From Metabacillus niabensis (GTDB taxonomy: Bacteria; Bacillota; Bacilli; Bacillales; Bacillaceae): a DNA stretch of 64,000 bases. A program made the translations under genes and the position numbers. This document shows positions 1 to 9,353 of this stretch, one piece after another. The stretch lies in the NCBI RefSeq assembly GCF_020524345.1, contig NZ_JAIVLH010000005.1:124001-188000 (forward strand), given 5' to 3'. The notes under the pieces are model-generated. The model did no database searches. It saw nothing but the letters and a program-made list of their open reading frames with translations, and was not told the origin of the DNA. Every line of letters begins with the position of its first letter. Positions within the stretch are counted from its first letter, which is position 1.

Positions 1-531
1 AAAGTTCGTAAAGCAAAAGCAGATGCGGAGTACTATGAAACGACTCGTAAAGCAGAGGCGGAAGCCCGTAAATCTGAGATCGATGGGGAAGCAAAGGCAA
101 AAATCCGTCGTGAAGAAGGTTCTGCTGAAGCAGACGTTATTCGTGAAAGAGGGAAAGCAGAAGCAGAAGCTCGTAAACTATTAGCAGAAGCAATGGAAAA
201 ACATGGTGATGTTATTATTACTGAAAAATTAATAGAAATGTTGCCAGTCTTTGCTGAGAAGATTGCACAGCCACTAAGTAATATTGATTCTGTTAAAATT
301 ATAGATTCCGGTAATGGCCAAGGTGTGTCATCATTTGGAAAAAGCATTACAAAAACCATGGTTGATATTCAGGAACCTTTAAAAGAAATGACAGGAATTG
401 ATATGGGTGAGCTATTAAAGTCTTATGCAAACCGAACAAATCGTACTGACAATCATATAACATTTCAAGATGTAAAACGGGACAATGATTCAGATACAAT
501 CACGGTTGTTGAAGATCAACCTGAAAAATAA
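1..531 (+). CDS. floT: Flotillin-like protein, C-terminal part (gene cut by window start)
   Basis: The reading frame is open from base 1, so only the last 176 codons are present. The first ~65 residues are an Ala/Glu/Lys/Arg-rich heptad region with repeated KAEAEAR-type units, typical of the flotillin coiled coil. The rest (LIEMLPVFAEKIAQPLSNID onward) matches the conserved flotillin tail. In Bacillus, FloT (YuaG) is a membrane scaffold of functional membrane microdomains, acting with the NfeD-like FloA/YuaF system. The N-terminal hairpin and PHB/SPFH domain would lie before the window. A hairpin with a T-run follows directly, so this is the last gene of its transcript. Confidence 0.88.
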   Translation, partial: KVRKAKADAEYYETTRKAEAEARKSEIDGEAKAKIRREEGSAEADVIRERGKAEAEARKLLAEAMEKHGDVIITEKLIEMLPVFAEKIAQPLSNIDSVKIIDSGNGQGVSSFGKSITKTMVDIQEPLKEMTGIDMGELLKSYANRTNRTDNHITFQDVKRDNDSDTITVVEDQPEK

Positions 532-541
532 TTGGAGAAGG

Positions 542-564
542 CGGGCAAATATTGTCCGTTTTTT
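542..564 (+). terminator. Terminator after the flotillin gene
   Basis: A CGGGCAA / TTGTCCG stem is followed by a run of six T, 11 bases after the flotillin stop codon. Confidence 0.8.
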
Positions 565-725
565 CTATGCAATAAAATGATACACATAAGCATTTAAATA
601 TGTGGTTACATAATGTGTTTGAACTGTGTTCAATTTCTATGAAAGATTTCCTACAATGCCACTATACAAGTAATCATAAAGCAAAGTATCATAAGGTTAA
701 CGAAATATGAGGTAGGAGTTTTATT

Positions 726-1964
726 ATGAATGAGCTATTAGAGCGTGCTTTATCATTAACTGATTTGAATGATGTTGTCGATGTAATCAGTGATGGGTTA
801 AAAAAGCCTGTAATTGTAGAAAGTGATCATTTTTTTCTTTTGGCTTATAGTTCTTATTATGTAAATCACTTTGATTATGCAAACCAACAAACCATTTTCT
901 CAAAAAAGTGTCCATTAAATATATTTGAACGGTTTGTTGAAACAGGCATTATCGACCAATTAAAAACAACTGACAGGCCTTTCCGAATTGAAGAAATGAA
1001 AGAAATTGGGTTAAATCGTCGAGTTGTTGTTCATGCAAAGTATAAGAATAGTATTATGGGCTATATTTGGGTGCAGGAAATGAACAATTATCTGACAGAA
1101 GAAGAACTTCATTTTCTTTTTGATATTTCCTTTCATGTTGGAAAGTTAATTTACAAGAAAAATAAGTTAAAGCAACAAAAAGCAGAAGAAATTGAGTACT
1201 TTTTCAGAAAGGTTATAAATAATGAGTTTACAAACGAAAAGGAATTAAAGTGGGAAGCTGCTGAGCTTGATATTGTGTTACCTTCTATTTTTTGTGTGAT
1301 GGTTGTGAATGCGATTCATGCAGACGAAGAACTTATTGAGGAACTAAAAGAAACAATTCGTTCATATTTAAATTTAAAAGACAACACAAGTCATGTGTTG
1401 GTATATCGGACAAATATTGTCATCATTGTTGGTTGTTATTCTCTTAAATATTCGCCTGTAAAAGCTTCTCTTCAAATTGTAGAAAATTTACTGACAAACT
1501 TTGATGTCAAGAGATATTCAAATATTTATATCGGAATCGGAAACGAGTATCAGCCTATCCTCTCACTTCATAGAAGTTACAAGGAAGCGCTTGAGGTTGT
1601 TTCAATTACAGAAGAATTAAGAACACAAGAAAATCTTCCCTATGAATATAAGAAGATTGGAGTTCTAAGGTATTTGGATGTTATTTATGAGAAGAATGCA
1701 AGGACGAATTATTCGAATAAAAATATCCGGATCCTTCAAGAAAAAGATAGAGAAAGTCAAACAGAGCTTGTCAAGACGCTGGAATATTATTTAGTGAATA
1801 ACTGTAAGCTTAAGCCAACAGCAGAGCAAATGTTTATTCATCCTAATACACTAAATTACCGAATGAAACAAATTACTGAGTTAACAACAATTGATTTTAA
1901 TGATTTTAATCAAAAATGTCAGCTTTATCTAGATTTGATGGTGAGTAAAAGAAAAGATCGGTAG
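726..1964 (+). CDS. PucR/CdaR-type helix-turn-helix transcriptional regulator
   Basis: This is a 412-residue one-gene unit. The last ~60 residues (CKLKPTAEQMFIHPNTLNYR and after) are the PucR C-terminal helix-turn-helix, which binds DNA in purine-catabolism and sugar-diacid regulators. The middle (~residues 160-300) looks like the GGDEF-like CdaR/PucR central domain, and the N-terminus is a probable ligand-sensing region. AGGAG lies 8 bases before the ATG. It stands alone, with terminators on both sides, and no catabolic gene is next to it, so its target and effector cannot be read from context. Family assignment is firm; the ligand is unknown. Confidence 0.82.
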   Translation: MNELLERALSLTDLNDVVDVISDGLKKPVIVESDHFFLLAYSSYYVNHFDYANQQTIFSKKCPLNIFERFVETGIIDQLKTTDRPFRIEEMKEIGLNRRVVVHAKYKNSIMGYIWVQEMNNYLTEEELHFLFDISFHVGKLIYKKNKLKQQKAEEIEYFFRKVINNEFTNEKELKWEAAELDIVLPSIFCVMVVNAIHADEELIEELKETIRSYLNLKDNTSHVLVYRTNIVIIVGCYSLKYSPVKASLQIVENLLTNFDVKRYSNIYIGIGNEYQPILSLHRSYKEALEVVSITEELRTQENLPYEYKKIGVLRYLDVIYEKNARTNYSNKNIRILQEKDRESQTELVKTLEYYLVNNCKLKPTAEQMFIHPNTLNYRMKQITELTTIDFNDFNQKCQLYLDLMVSKRKDR

Positions 1965-2045
1965 GGTCCGAGTTGGTGAAATTAGCATTTATTTCGGAGA
2001 TAAATTAAAGTAATGTAGGTATATAAGACCGATTGCTAAAAGAAA

Positions 2046-2084
2046 TCACCCCATTGATTTACGATCAATAGGGTGACTGTGTTT
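2046..2084. terminator. Bidirectional terminator between PucR-type regulator and DUF1801 gene
   Basis: A 13-bp stem (TCACCCCATTGAT paired with ATCAATAGGGTGA, one bulge) sits between two converging genes. A GTGTTTTT run follows on the + side. Confidence 0.8.
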
Positions 2085-2513
2085 TTATTTAGGTTGATCT
2101 GGATAGAGTTCTTTCAAAAACTCAATGGATTGGTTAATAAGTGCTTTTAATATATCCACGTCAATATCTGCAATTTTATTGATATAAACACAGGCTTTTC
2201 CGGACGTATGCTTACCTAAGTTCTGAAGTAATTCCTGACGTTTTGTATCACCGGTGGCAAAATAAAGACTAATTTTTGCTTTTCTAGGTGAAAATCCGAC
2301 GAGCGGTGCATCTCCTTCATGACCTGTTGGATATTTATAGTGATATTTTCCAAACCCGATTATACTTGGACCCCACATTTTGGCGGGATAACCAGATGTC
2401 TCAGTAAAAATATCCAATAGTTTATACGCATCTTCACGTTTTTTGGGATTCTCCACGGCTTCAATAAATTCGATTACACTACTGTCGTTTTCCTTGGTCT
2501 TCAGCTCGTACAT
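2085..2513 (-). CDS. DUF1801 domain protein
   Basis: The product is a 142-residue soluble protein. Features of DUF1801 (YdhG-like fold) are seen: the MWGPSIIGFGKYHYKYPTGHEGDAP stretch holds the conserved WGPSIxGFGxYxY core, followed by FSPRKAKISLYFATG and a HTSGKACVYINKIADID segment. The biochemical role of this family is not established; related folds bind small ligands or iron. The start ATG has AGGAGG 8 bases upstream. It lies 16 bases after the HAD phosphatase gene on the same strand, so the two probably form an operon. Confidence 0.8.
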   Translation of the reverse strand: MYELKTKENDSSVIEFIEAVENPKKREDAYKLLDIFTETSGYPAKMWGPSIIGFGKYHYKYPTGHEGDAPLVGFSPRKAKISLYFATGDTKRQELLQNLGKHTSGKACVYINKIADIDVDILKALINQSIEFLKELYPDQPK

Positions 2514-2529
2514 ATGAAGATCCTCCTAA

Positions 2530-3321
2530 CTAATCGACTAGTCCTAATGATTTTAATCCATTATAAATACCTGAGTTGGTCACTTTTGTTGTTTTATATT
2601 TTGCATATTGAAAAAGATCAGGGTGTCCATTTCCCATCGCAAATCCTTCTCCTACAACACTTAACATTTCCTTATCATTCATGCCATCTCCAAATGCAAT
2701 TGATGCATCCTTTGGGATATGTAAAAGCTCTAAAATATGCTGTACTGCAATGCCTTTGTTCACATTATCCCGGATTACATCATAGCAATGACGGAGTCCA
2801 TCAACATTTACTTGTGATAAGTGTATGGAGGGATCTGCTTTTTCATAAAGTGCCGGTTCATTTTCACTTAGATTTATAAGAGTAATTCCGAGTATTTTAT
2901 CAATTACGTCAATAGAGTAACTATTGTTTTTTTGTAAGTGAAAAGCTGAGATAAACTCTTTTACCACAGGGCTATCCAAGTCTGAAAAAATATTTTCTTC
3001 ATGTGTATAAAGAACCAGCTCATGTCCGGTTTTCTTTGCAATATTCACATAGCTTTCAACTGTCGTCCTATTCATGGGAGATCTGAAAATATCTTGATTA
3101 TTGTATATAGCATATGCTCCATTGTAGCCAATAAATGAAGTAATAGTTAATTCCTCTGCTATATGTGAGATCTCATGTAGTGGGCGACCTGTTGCTAGAA
3201 AAACCTCAATTCCTTTTTCTTTTACTTCTGCTACAGCTTTTTTGGTTGAGTCTTCAATCGTATCATCTGGTTTGAGAATGGTCCCATCAATGTCCAAAAA
3301 TAAAACCTTGTAATCTGTCAT
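2530..3321 (-). CDS. HAD-superfamily Cof-type phosphatase
   Basis: The 263-residue protein has the four HAD motifs of the Cof (class IIB) group: motif I FLDIDGTIL near the N-terminus with two catalytic Asp, motif II FLATGRP, a Lys before the third motif, and motif III FGDGMNDKEML. Cof-type enzymes dephosphorylate small phosphorylated metabolites such as sugar phosphates or flavin/PLP precursors in the cytoplasm; the substrate cannot be inferred here. It is the upstream gene of a two-gene transcript with the DUF1801 gene. The ATG lacks a strong Shine-Dalgarno sequence. Confidence 0.87.
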   Translation of the reverse strand: MTDYKVLFLDIDGTILKPDDTIEDSTKKAVAEVKEKGIEVFLATGRPLHEISHIAEELTITSFIGYNGAYAIYNNQDIFRSPMNRTTVESYVNIAKKTGHELVLYTHEENIFSDLDSPVVKEFISAFHLQKNNSYSIDVIDKILGITLINLSENEPALYEKADPSIHLSQVNVDGLRHCYDVIRDNVNKGIAVQHILELLHIPKDASIAFGDGMNDKEMLSVVGEGFAMGNGHPDLFQYAKYKTTKVTNSGIYNGLKSLGLVD

Positions 3322-3528
3322 CGTCGCTTCACAGTCCTTTTATTAGTCTTATCTCTCTTTTCTTTATTCTATCATAGAAAATTTTGTCATTACATTTATC
3401 AGAGATATTCATTTTAAAATAATTTATTAAAAAATGAAATTTGATGTTTATTTTTTATTTTAAAGGCAATACTAGAAATCGAAATTATCATCAAACGTGT
3501 TTTGATTGATCTAGGAGGAAGTATTGAG

Positions 3529-3729
3529 ATGGCACAAGGTAAAGTAAAATGGTTTAACTCAGAAAAAGGTTTTGGATTTATTGAAGTTGAAGGTGGAGAT
3601 GATGTATTCGTACATTTCTCTTCAATTCAAGGTGAAGGGTACAAATCACTTGATGAAGGCCAAGAGGTCACTTTTGACATTGAAGAAGGCAACAGAGGAC
3701 CACAAGCTGCTAACGTTCAAAAAATCTAA
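3529..3729 (+). CDS. Cold-shock protein (CspA/CspB family)
   Basis: From the ATG at 3529 the product has 66 residues, the standard length for Bacillus Csp proteins. Both RNA-binding motifs are intact: KGFGFIEV (RNP1) and VFVHFSSI (RNP2). Csp proteins are single OB-fold nucleic-acid chaperones that keep mRNA unstructured and help translation at low temperature. An in-frame TTG at 3502 would add nine residues, but CTAGGAGGAAG lies eight bases before the ATG and decides the start. The long AT-rich leader (about 150 bases) is usual for cold-shock genes. A strong terminator follows. Confidence 0.95.
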   Translation: MAQGKVKWFNSEKGFGFIEVEGGDDVFVHFSSIQGEGYKSLDEGQEVTFDIEEGNRGPQAANVQKI

Positions 3730-3749
3730 TGCTAATTAAACCATAATGT

Positions 3750-3795
3750 AAAGGGACTATGCTCATTGGATATGAGCAAAAGTCCCTTTTGTTTT
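3750..3795 (+). terminator. Terminator of the cold-shock gene
   Basis: AAAGGGACT pairs with AGTCCCTTT around an inner GCTCAT/ATGAGC stem, followed by TTTTGTTTT. Confidence 0.85.
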
Positions 3796-3859
3796 ACTAT
3801 CATTTCATTGTTAATCGTATAAATATCTTACAAAAAGTGCTTAACTTAGAGCGATGTTA

Positions 3860-5836
3860 CTACTTAATATAAGACTTTGACACATATCCATAGGACTTGC
3901 CATACTTAATTTTATGCCATGAACCACTTGTAGTAACAATGGTAACGGTTTGGTTTTTCTTTAAAGAACCTATAACTTTTGCTTTAGTAGAAGCAGCCGA
4001 ACGGACATTTAGTTTTGTAGCATTCACTTTACCTGTTTTTGTTTTCGCGACAGGTGCAGACTTTTTTACTGAAAAAGATGGTAATGTAGAAGCTCGATTA
4101 TTGCTGCCATCGACTGCTGCAATCCCTACATAATATGTCCCATTTGCTAATGAGGAGAAATTGTATTCCTTTTTGATTGATCCTGCTTTTATTGATGAAT
4201 CCCTTAAAACATAATGCAAAATTTTCCCTTGTGCATTTTTAATATAAATTGTGACTTTTCCTGATTCATTAGTGTGAAAGGAAATGGTAGCTTTCTTTTT
4301 AGTTTGATCACTTGTTACTTTTACCTGGCTAATGATTGGGGCTTTTTTATCGATTACTGGCTTTTTAGCGGGTGTTGCAGGTTTGACTGGTGTTGTAACA
4401 ACTGGCTGATTTGTGTCTTTAAGTGGATCTTCTTTCTCGACAGGCTGTATTGTTGTACTATCAGGTGCTTTATCTTTTTGAATGGGCTCTATAGTACTAA
4501 CAGATGGATCTTCCGTTACAACAGATTGTGGTGAAGTGCCAGGTGTTTGCTGTCTTTCTGCGTAATCTTTGACAATAGTTGTCCCATCATAATAGAAGTT
4601 TAAAATCTCGCGATAGGAATGTCCTGCATCTGCGCGGTTTTTTGCACCCCATTGGCTCAAACCAACACCGTGTCCATCTCCAAGACCGAAAAGAGTAAAG
4701 CTATCATTTGTTTCTGATTGTTTTGTAACGAGATAACTTAGGATTACCCGGTTTCCAATCATAGCACGAATACGGGTAGCTGGAATGTTTACATATTCGA
4801 CCTTTTGTAAAACTAGCTCTCCATCTTTATTTACTCGATCTTTTACAAAAAATTCAATCGTGATATCTCCTTTAGAGACTCTGCCGCCTGATGTTGGTGT
4901 ATGAAGAGTTAGCTTAGGAATTGAAATAATTTTAATATCTTTTCCTGCGTAACCATTTTGCAAAAGCCAAGTTTTCATAGTAGATGTTAGTGAGCGATCC
5001 ATTTCTGTTGTTGTATTCCACCATAACGAGGGTTTCTTTAAATTTAGTGATGAAGAGTTAATTTGCTGTTTTTTTAATGTGAATTGCCAAGGAGTTTTTG
5101 CATCAAAGGTATCTGTTTTAATAGGCAGGTACGATAATGGAGAGCTGCCCCATGCATTTGCATTTGACTCTGTTCGTCCACCATTACTAGCTGAAAAAAC
5201 AGTGCTCACAAGGCGACCATTTTGTCTTAACACTTCACCATAGGTTTCATTTACTGCAGCATCAGCATTTGGATGCCAAGCATAGCCGCCATATACTTGA
5301 TAGTTAATTGTATCGTCTATCACACGTGACAGATAACCAACTGCATAACTGCGAGCAGCAACGGCTTGAGACTTGAGTGCTTCTTTGTTCCAGCTTGCCA
5401 TCATTTCAAATGGAACAACACCTTTTAAATAATCTTCAAGATAGACAGTATTAATTGGACGAATATATTTGTCCTGTTCAACAACAAATCGGAATGATCC
5501 AAGATAAGGACGGTTATTGACTTCCAGATAGTTTGTGTATGACACAGGAGTTAGCTCCAGCTGGTCAACGGTTATTAATTTCGTTGATCCATCAAATAAT
5601 GAGATTTTTCCATTATCAACTTTTGCGATATACGTTTTCTTATCAAGTAAACGTATATGATGATTTGTTATGAAAAACTCACCATGAATTTCTAAAGAAA
5701 GCTGGGGTTGATTACCGATATAATTGACAAGCTTTACTTGTACATGAGGCTCTGAAGTAGCTGCTGAAGATTTAGAAAAAGGAAAAATAGAGAAAAATAG
5801 GATAATAACCATGAAAAATAAAATATTCCTTTTCAA
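3860..5836 (-). CDS. Secreted SpoIID/LytB-domain protein with C-terminal SH3 domain
   Basis: This is a 658-residue exported protein. A signal peptide covers ~1-25. The SpoIID/LytB domain lies at ~105-440 and includes the [20 protein letters not shown] segment, whose Glu corresponds to the catalytic Glu of SpoIID lytic transglycosylase, and the [11 protein letters not shown] motif. A Pro/Thr-rich linker (~445-500), an Ig/FN3-like region (~505-600) and a bacterial SH3 domain (~605-658, [10 protein letters not shown] through [10 protein letters not shown]) follow. It probably cuts or modulates peptidoglycan at the cell surface. The start is a TTG with AAGGAG upstream; no better ATG exists. It is divergent from the SpoIIP-like gene, its functional partner type in engulfment. 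It is much longer than sporulation SpoIID (about 340 residues). Confidence 0.85.
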   Translation of the reverse strand: MKRNILFFMVIILFFSIFPFSKSSAATSEPHVQVKLVNYIGNQPQLSLEIHGEFFITNHHIRLLDKKTYIAKVDNGKISLFDGSTKLITVDQLELTPVSYTNYLEVNNRPYLGSFRFVVEQDKYIRPINTVYLEDYLKGVVPFEMMASWNKEALKSQAVAARSYAVGYLSRVIDDTINYQVYGGYAWHPNADAAVNETYGEVLRQNGRLVSTVFSASNGGRTESNANAWGSSPLSYLPIKTDTFDAKTPWQFTLKKQQINSSSLNLKKPSLWWNTTTEMDRSLTSTMKTWLLQNGYAGKDIKIISIPKLTLHTPTSGGRVSKGDITIEFFVKDRVNKDGELVLQKVEYVNIPATRIRAMIGNRVILSYLVTKQSETNDSFTLFGLGDGHGVGLSQWGAKNRADAGHSYREILNFYYDGTTIVKDYAERQQTPGTSPQSVVTEDPSVSTIEPIQKDKAPDSTTIQPVEKEDPLKDTNQPVVTTPVKPATPAKKPVIDKKAPIISQVKVTSDQTKKKATISFHTNESGKVTIYIKNAQGKILHYVLRDSSIKAGSIKKEYNFSSLANGTYYVGIAAVDGSNNRASTLPSFSVKKSAPVAKTKTGKVNATKLNVRSAASTKAKVIGSLKKNQTVTIVTTSGSWHKIKYGKSYGYVSKSYIK

Positions 5837-6004
5837 ATATACTCATTCTCCTTAAAAGTTTAATAGTATTACAGGGAGAATCATACAAAAGAGAGGTTAG
5901 TAGGAGCAATAGGAGATTAAAGGGAAAAAACCTTATGAAAATGATGACTCAAAATAATAATGGAATTCGAAGAGGATGTTTAAGGATAAGGAAAATAATT
6001 AAGC

Positions 6005-6012
6005 CATACAAT
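6005..6012 (+). promoter_or_regulatory. Possible sporulation sigma-E/K-type -10 box before the SpoIIP-like gene
   Basis: CATACAAT matches the -10 consensus of mother-cell sigma factors. A GGATAA about 15 bases upstream could be the -35 part, but that match is weak. Confidence 0.35.
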
Positions 6013-6052
6013 TGTACCCTCCTCATATACATATATTTAAGGAGGTTGTACG

Positions 6053-7204
6053 GTGAAATCGACAATTCAATTCTTCTTTAAACTCATTTATGTACCTATA
6101 CTTGTGCTGGTCTTCATCTTTTGTTTAATTGGGATCATCATCACTATGCAAGTGACGATTGATTCTTATAGTATTCAAAGAACAATCGGTTCAATGAATA
6201 CTGAGCAATTATTTGCTCAATTTCTTCAGTCTGAAAATCATTATTTCTATCAAGATTCTGATAACCAATTCATGGATGCTTCCAATATCTCTACTCTGGC
6301 TATTCAATTTGCTACAAGTATTAAACCAACTGATGCAAGAACATTTTTAGGGAATGAATTACCGGGTATGAGGCTGTATGATACTGAAATTGCAGTTGCC
6401 GGAGAAGGAACAGATTTAACTAATATCCCATTTGAATCACCACCACCAACAGAAGTTCTCTTAAAGGAAAGAAAAGTAGCGGAAGAAAAATTGGCAGGTA
6501 GAGAATTAGAGCAAGAAGATCCTGTGACAAATCCTGAGAATAAAACAGTATTTATTTATCAAAGTCACAGTTGGGAGTCTTTTTTGCCTTTATTAAAGGG
6601 AGCTACACAACCAAATGATGCGATAAGCTCTGATGAAAGAGCAAATGTAATTGGACTCGGAAGCCGATTAGCTAATAATTTAATGAGAGAAGGAATTGGT
6701 GTAGAGCATGACAAAACAAATATGACACAAGAACTACATAGCAAGGGATGGAGCTCTACACAAGCATATACACTTTCAGGTGATATCGTTGAAGAAGCTG
6801 CATCAACACAACAGAATGACTTTGTGTACTACTTGGATTTACATCGTGATTCTGCACGTAAAGAAATTACAACTAAGACGATTAATGGAGAAAGTTATGC
6901 AAGACTCTATTTTGTTGTTGGGAAAGAAAATAAAGATTATCAGGAAAACCTGGATTTTGCAAAAGAAATTCACCAAAAGTTAGAGGGGAAGTTTCCGGGT
7001 ATTAGTCGAGGAGTGTTCTTAAAAACAAAAAGTGAAGGCAATGGTGTTTATAATCAAGATGTATCAAATAAAGCGTTATTAGTGGAAATAGGAGGGGTAG
7101 ACAATCATTTAGATGAATTAGAACGAACAATTGATGCATTTGCAGAGGTGTATGCAGAATCTATTCGCAATGAGCAAAAAGCTAAAGAAGTAAACTCACA
7201 GTAA
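6053..7204 (+). CDS. spoIIP: SpoIIP-like peptidoglycan amidase/endopeptidase
   Basis: The 383-residue protein has one N-terminal membrane segment (~10-32) and a SpoIIP catalytic domain (~180-370). Expected active-site parts are present: VFIYQSHSWESFLP with its metal-binding His and Glu, and DLHRDS with the second His. The tail has the EIGGVDNHLDE motif. SpoIIP removes stem peptides from peptidoglycan during engulfment, working with SpoIID and SpoIIM. The start is GTG with a perfect AAGGAGG eight bases away. The canonical spoIIP usually sits next to gpr; gpr is not here, so this may be a paralogue working with the divergent SpoIID-domain protein. Confidence 0.85.
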   Translation: MKSTIQFFFKLIYVPILVLVFIFCLIGIIITMQVTIDSYSIQRTIGSMNTEQLFAQFLQSENHYFYQDSDNQFMDASNISTLAIQFATSIKPTDARTFLGNELPGMRLYDTEIAVAGEGTDLTNIPFESPPPTEVLLKERKVAEEKLAGRELEQEDPVTNPENKTVFIYQSHSWESFLPLLKGATQPNDAISSDERANVIGLGSRLANNLMREGIGVEHDKTNMTQELHSKGWSSTQAYTLSGDIVEEAASTQQNDFVYYLDLHRDSARKEITTKTINGESYARLYFVVGKENKDYQENLDFAKEIHQKLEGKFPGISRGVFLKTKSEGNGVYNQDVSNKALLVEIGGVDNHLDELERTIDAFAEVYAESIRNEQKAKEVNSQ

Positions 7205-7206
7205 AG

Positions 7207-7234
7207 CAAGCCGAATTTCCATTCGGCTTGTTTA
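7207..7234. terminator. Bidirectional terminator between spoIIP-like and permease genes
   Basis: CAAGCCGAA and TTCGGCTTG form a perfect 9-bp stem between the converging genes. Confidence 0.8.
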
Positions 7235-8593
7235 GTAATATTTAATATTTCCATCGCCGGTTGTTTTCTTCCATGTTTTTCTCATAAATAAACAAACTAT
7301 CCCTATTAAGGCCACAACCAAAATACTAACAAAAAAACCAGGTCTGATAGCCTTTTCAAGTAAAGTTCCACTGATTGCTGCAAGGATCAATACCAGTCCA
7401 AGAATGGCGAGTAGTTTGTTCCAAATCTTGAGCTCCAAGAGTTTAAATGAAGAACACACGATAAACAACCAATTATATAGGAGAAGAATTCCAGCTGCTG
7501 TTGTGATATATTCGTAAATTTTACCAGGAAGCAATAATGCTGTAATAATAGAAGCGCTAAGCCCAATCGTCGCAAGCCCTAAAGAAGGTAAAGGCAAGCT
7601 TTTGAAATTTAATTTCTTTGAAAAAAGTGCTGGTGCATCTCCATCATTTGCCAGGGTGACAAGTAAATTTGTTACCCCGTACAATGCAGCCGTCATTGTA
7701 GAAAATCCGGCAATAATAATCGCTCCATTAAACACGTGTGGGAAAAATGGAAGGTTGAAATTAGCCAGTGCAGTTACAAAAGGGCTTTCCTTGTCATGAA
7801 ATGCATCGATTGAAGTTAAGGATACTGCCAGTCCGAGCGACAATACATAAACTGTTGTTAAGCTAATAAGCATAAACGTTCCTGCTTTTGGAGCATCTTC
7901 TTTATTTTTTAATTGCATGGCCATAATTCCGATAACCTCTATTCCCCCGTATGCATAAAAAGCATAAATGAGAGAAGCGTAAAAACCACGAAATCCCTCA
8001 GGAAAAATGTCACCAAGTTTTAAAGGAACTCCTGGTGGCTTCGTACCATCTCCATTGATCCAGCCAACAAGTGCGGCAAATGCAAGGACAATAAACATAA
8101 GGATTGCCGAAAATTTCATAATAGCAAATAAATTCTCCATCTTATCAAAGCCTTTTGTTCCTGTTATCACAACTAAAATTGAAAGAATTGCATATCCAGC
8201 GGCAAATATCCACAAAGGAACATTAGGGAACCAAAACTGGGATAGAATGGCCAAAGCTGTTAATTGACTACCCATCACAAGAATATTGGAACACCAATAA
8301 TTCCATCCGCATCCAAACGCTGCCCATTTTCCAAAAGCTTTACCAGCATAATAACAGAATGACCCTTCTTGAGGATCCTGAGCTGTCATTTTAGCTAAAA
8401 CATTATATACAATATAAGTGCCTAAAGCAGCTAGTAAAAAGGAAAAAACGATTGAAGGTCCGGCAATACTTACTCCGATTGCAGATCCAAGAAAATATCC
8501 TGTCCCAATCGTACATCCGATTCCAATTAATGAAAGCTGCCACCACTGTAAATCACCTTGTGTTGATTTTTTCTTTTGCCCTGTATTACTCAT
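7232..8593 (-). CDS. APC-superfamily amino acid permease
   Basis: The product has 453 residues with about 12 hydrophobic segments. The first helix carries GIGCTIGTGYFLGSAIGVSIAGPS, the Gly-rich substrate-binding break of the amino acid-polyamine-organocation family, and IYAFYAYGGIEVIGIMAMQ follows in helix 6. Such proteins import amino acids by proton symport across the cell membrane; the substrate is not predictable. A TTG at 8596 is also in frame, but GAGGAGG lies eight bases before the ATG at 8593. It is a single-gene transcript ending at the shared bidirectional hairpin. Confidence 0.88.
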   Translation of the reverse strand: MSNTGQKKKSTQGDLQWWQLSLIGIGCTIGTGYFLGSAIGVSIAGPSIVFSFLLAALGTYIVYNVLAKMTAQDPQEGSFCYYAGKAFGKWAAFGCGWNYWCSNILVMGSQLTALAILSQFWFPNVPLWIFAAGYAILSILVVITGTKGFDKMENLFAIMKFSAILMFIVLAFAALVGWINGDGTKPPGVPLKLGDIFPEGFRGFYASLIYAFYAYGGIEVIGIMAMQLKNKEDAPKAGTFMLISLTTVYVLSLGLAVSLTSIDAFHDKESPFVTALANFNLPFFPHVFNGAIIIAGFSTMTAALYGVTNLLVTLANDGDAPALFSKKLNFKSLPLPSLGLATIGLSASIITALLLPGKIYEYITTAAGILLLYNWLFIVCSSFKLLELKIWNKLLAILGLVLILAAISGTLLEKAIRPGFFVSILVVALIGIVCLFMRKTWKKTTGDGNIKYY

Positions 8594-8738
8594 CAATAAA
8601 ACCTCCTCGAACTTCCCTCCGCTTATTGTTGGATAGGATGGGTTTGATTATGTAAAGCAAGAGTAAAATTCGATCGTGTGTGATCAAGTTAGAGGGGAGG
8701 GACCCAACCCTTCTTAAAAAAGGTAACCCCACTAAAAA

Positions 8739-8757
8739 GTCCCCCTTATAGGGGGAC
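8739..8757 (-). terminator. Terminator of the GvpU-like gene
   Basis: A perfect GTCCCCC/GGGGGAC stem with a short loop is followed on the minus strand by TTTTTAG. Confidence 0.75.
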
Positions 8758-8768
8758 AAAAACGATGT

Positions 8769-9194
8769 TTAAACGAATGAACTAAACGAAAAACCATCGA
8801 TAGACGCAATTTTCCCCCGCCACCATGTTCCATTTGTATGTGTTATTTCATGTTGGTTTGTTACATATTTTGCATTCTTTAAATGAATAAAGGTAAAAGA
8901 ATTTTCTTTTTCTTTTGATTCCTTTTCTGCTTCTTGTTGTTTCTGTTTTGCATACTCTTCTTTTAAATCATGAAATTTTTTTGAGATAATTTTAGACATT
9001 GTGCTATCCTCAAAGTTTTTTGATGCCTCTGTAACTCCTTCGTAGTAGGCTGTAGCACCAATTAATGTTCCGGATACAATTGAACCGTTTACTGAAAGTG
9101 TAATATCTACTTCAATTCCATCTTGTTCAACTAAATCTAAAAACATTAACATGATTGCATCATTTGTACTCATTTGTGTTTGTTCTTTTGCCAT
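8769..9194 (-). CDS. gvpU: GvpU-like gas vesicle accessory protein
   Basis: The 141-residue product resembles GvpU of the Bacillus megaterium gas vesicle cluster as I recall it. Shared features are a VNGSIVSGTLIGATAYYEG segment near residue 40, a FIHLKNAK segment after a charged Lys/Glu linker, and a C-terminal WWRGKIASIDGF motif. No other gas vesicle gene is in the window, so this is a solitary relative. GvpU is reported to influence clustering of gas vesicles; a role without vesicles is unknown. A GTG at 9203 is in frame, but it lies inside the AGAGGTG ribosome site, so the ATG at 9194 is chosen. Confidence 0.7.
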   Translation of the reverse strand: MAKEQTQMSTNDAIMLMFLDLVEQDGIEVDITLSVNGSIVSGTLIGATAYYEGVTEASKNFEDSTMSKIISKKFHDLKEEYAKQKQQEAEKESKEKENSFTFIHLKNAKYVTNQHEITHTNGTWWRGKIASIDGFSFSSFV

Positions 9195-9353
9195 TCCTAA
9201 CACCTCTGATCAATAATATTGGTATAGTTATCATGCCCTTAATTTATAAGTTAAACATCAAATATTTCTTTAAACTGAAAGAGTAAATATTCACTCATAG
9301 TGGACAACTTTTTTCATATAATGTACAAGTCCAATAAAAGGAGAGAAAGATAT

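Noticed and set aside
2514-2879. Plus-strand frame opposite the HAD phosphatase gene
   Set aside because: It is the complement of the phosphatase gene, with low-complexity His/Leu composition and no family likeness.
4274-4534. Trp/Cys-rich plus-strand frame opposite the SpoIID-domain gene
   Set aside because: It mirrors the Pro/Thr/Lys-rich linker of the real gene and has no independent support.
8418-8655. Overlapping plus-strand frames before and within the permease gene
   Set aside because: They are antisense to the permease coding region, with no ribosome site or recognisable domain.
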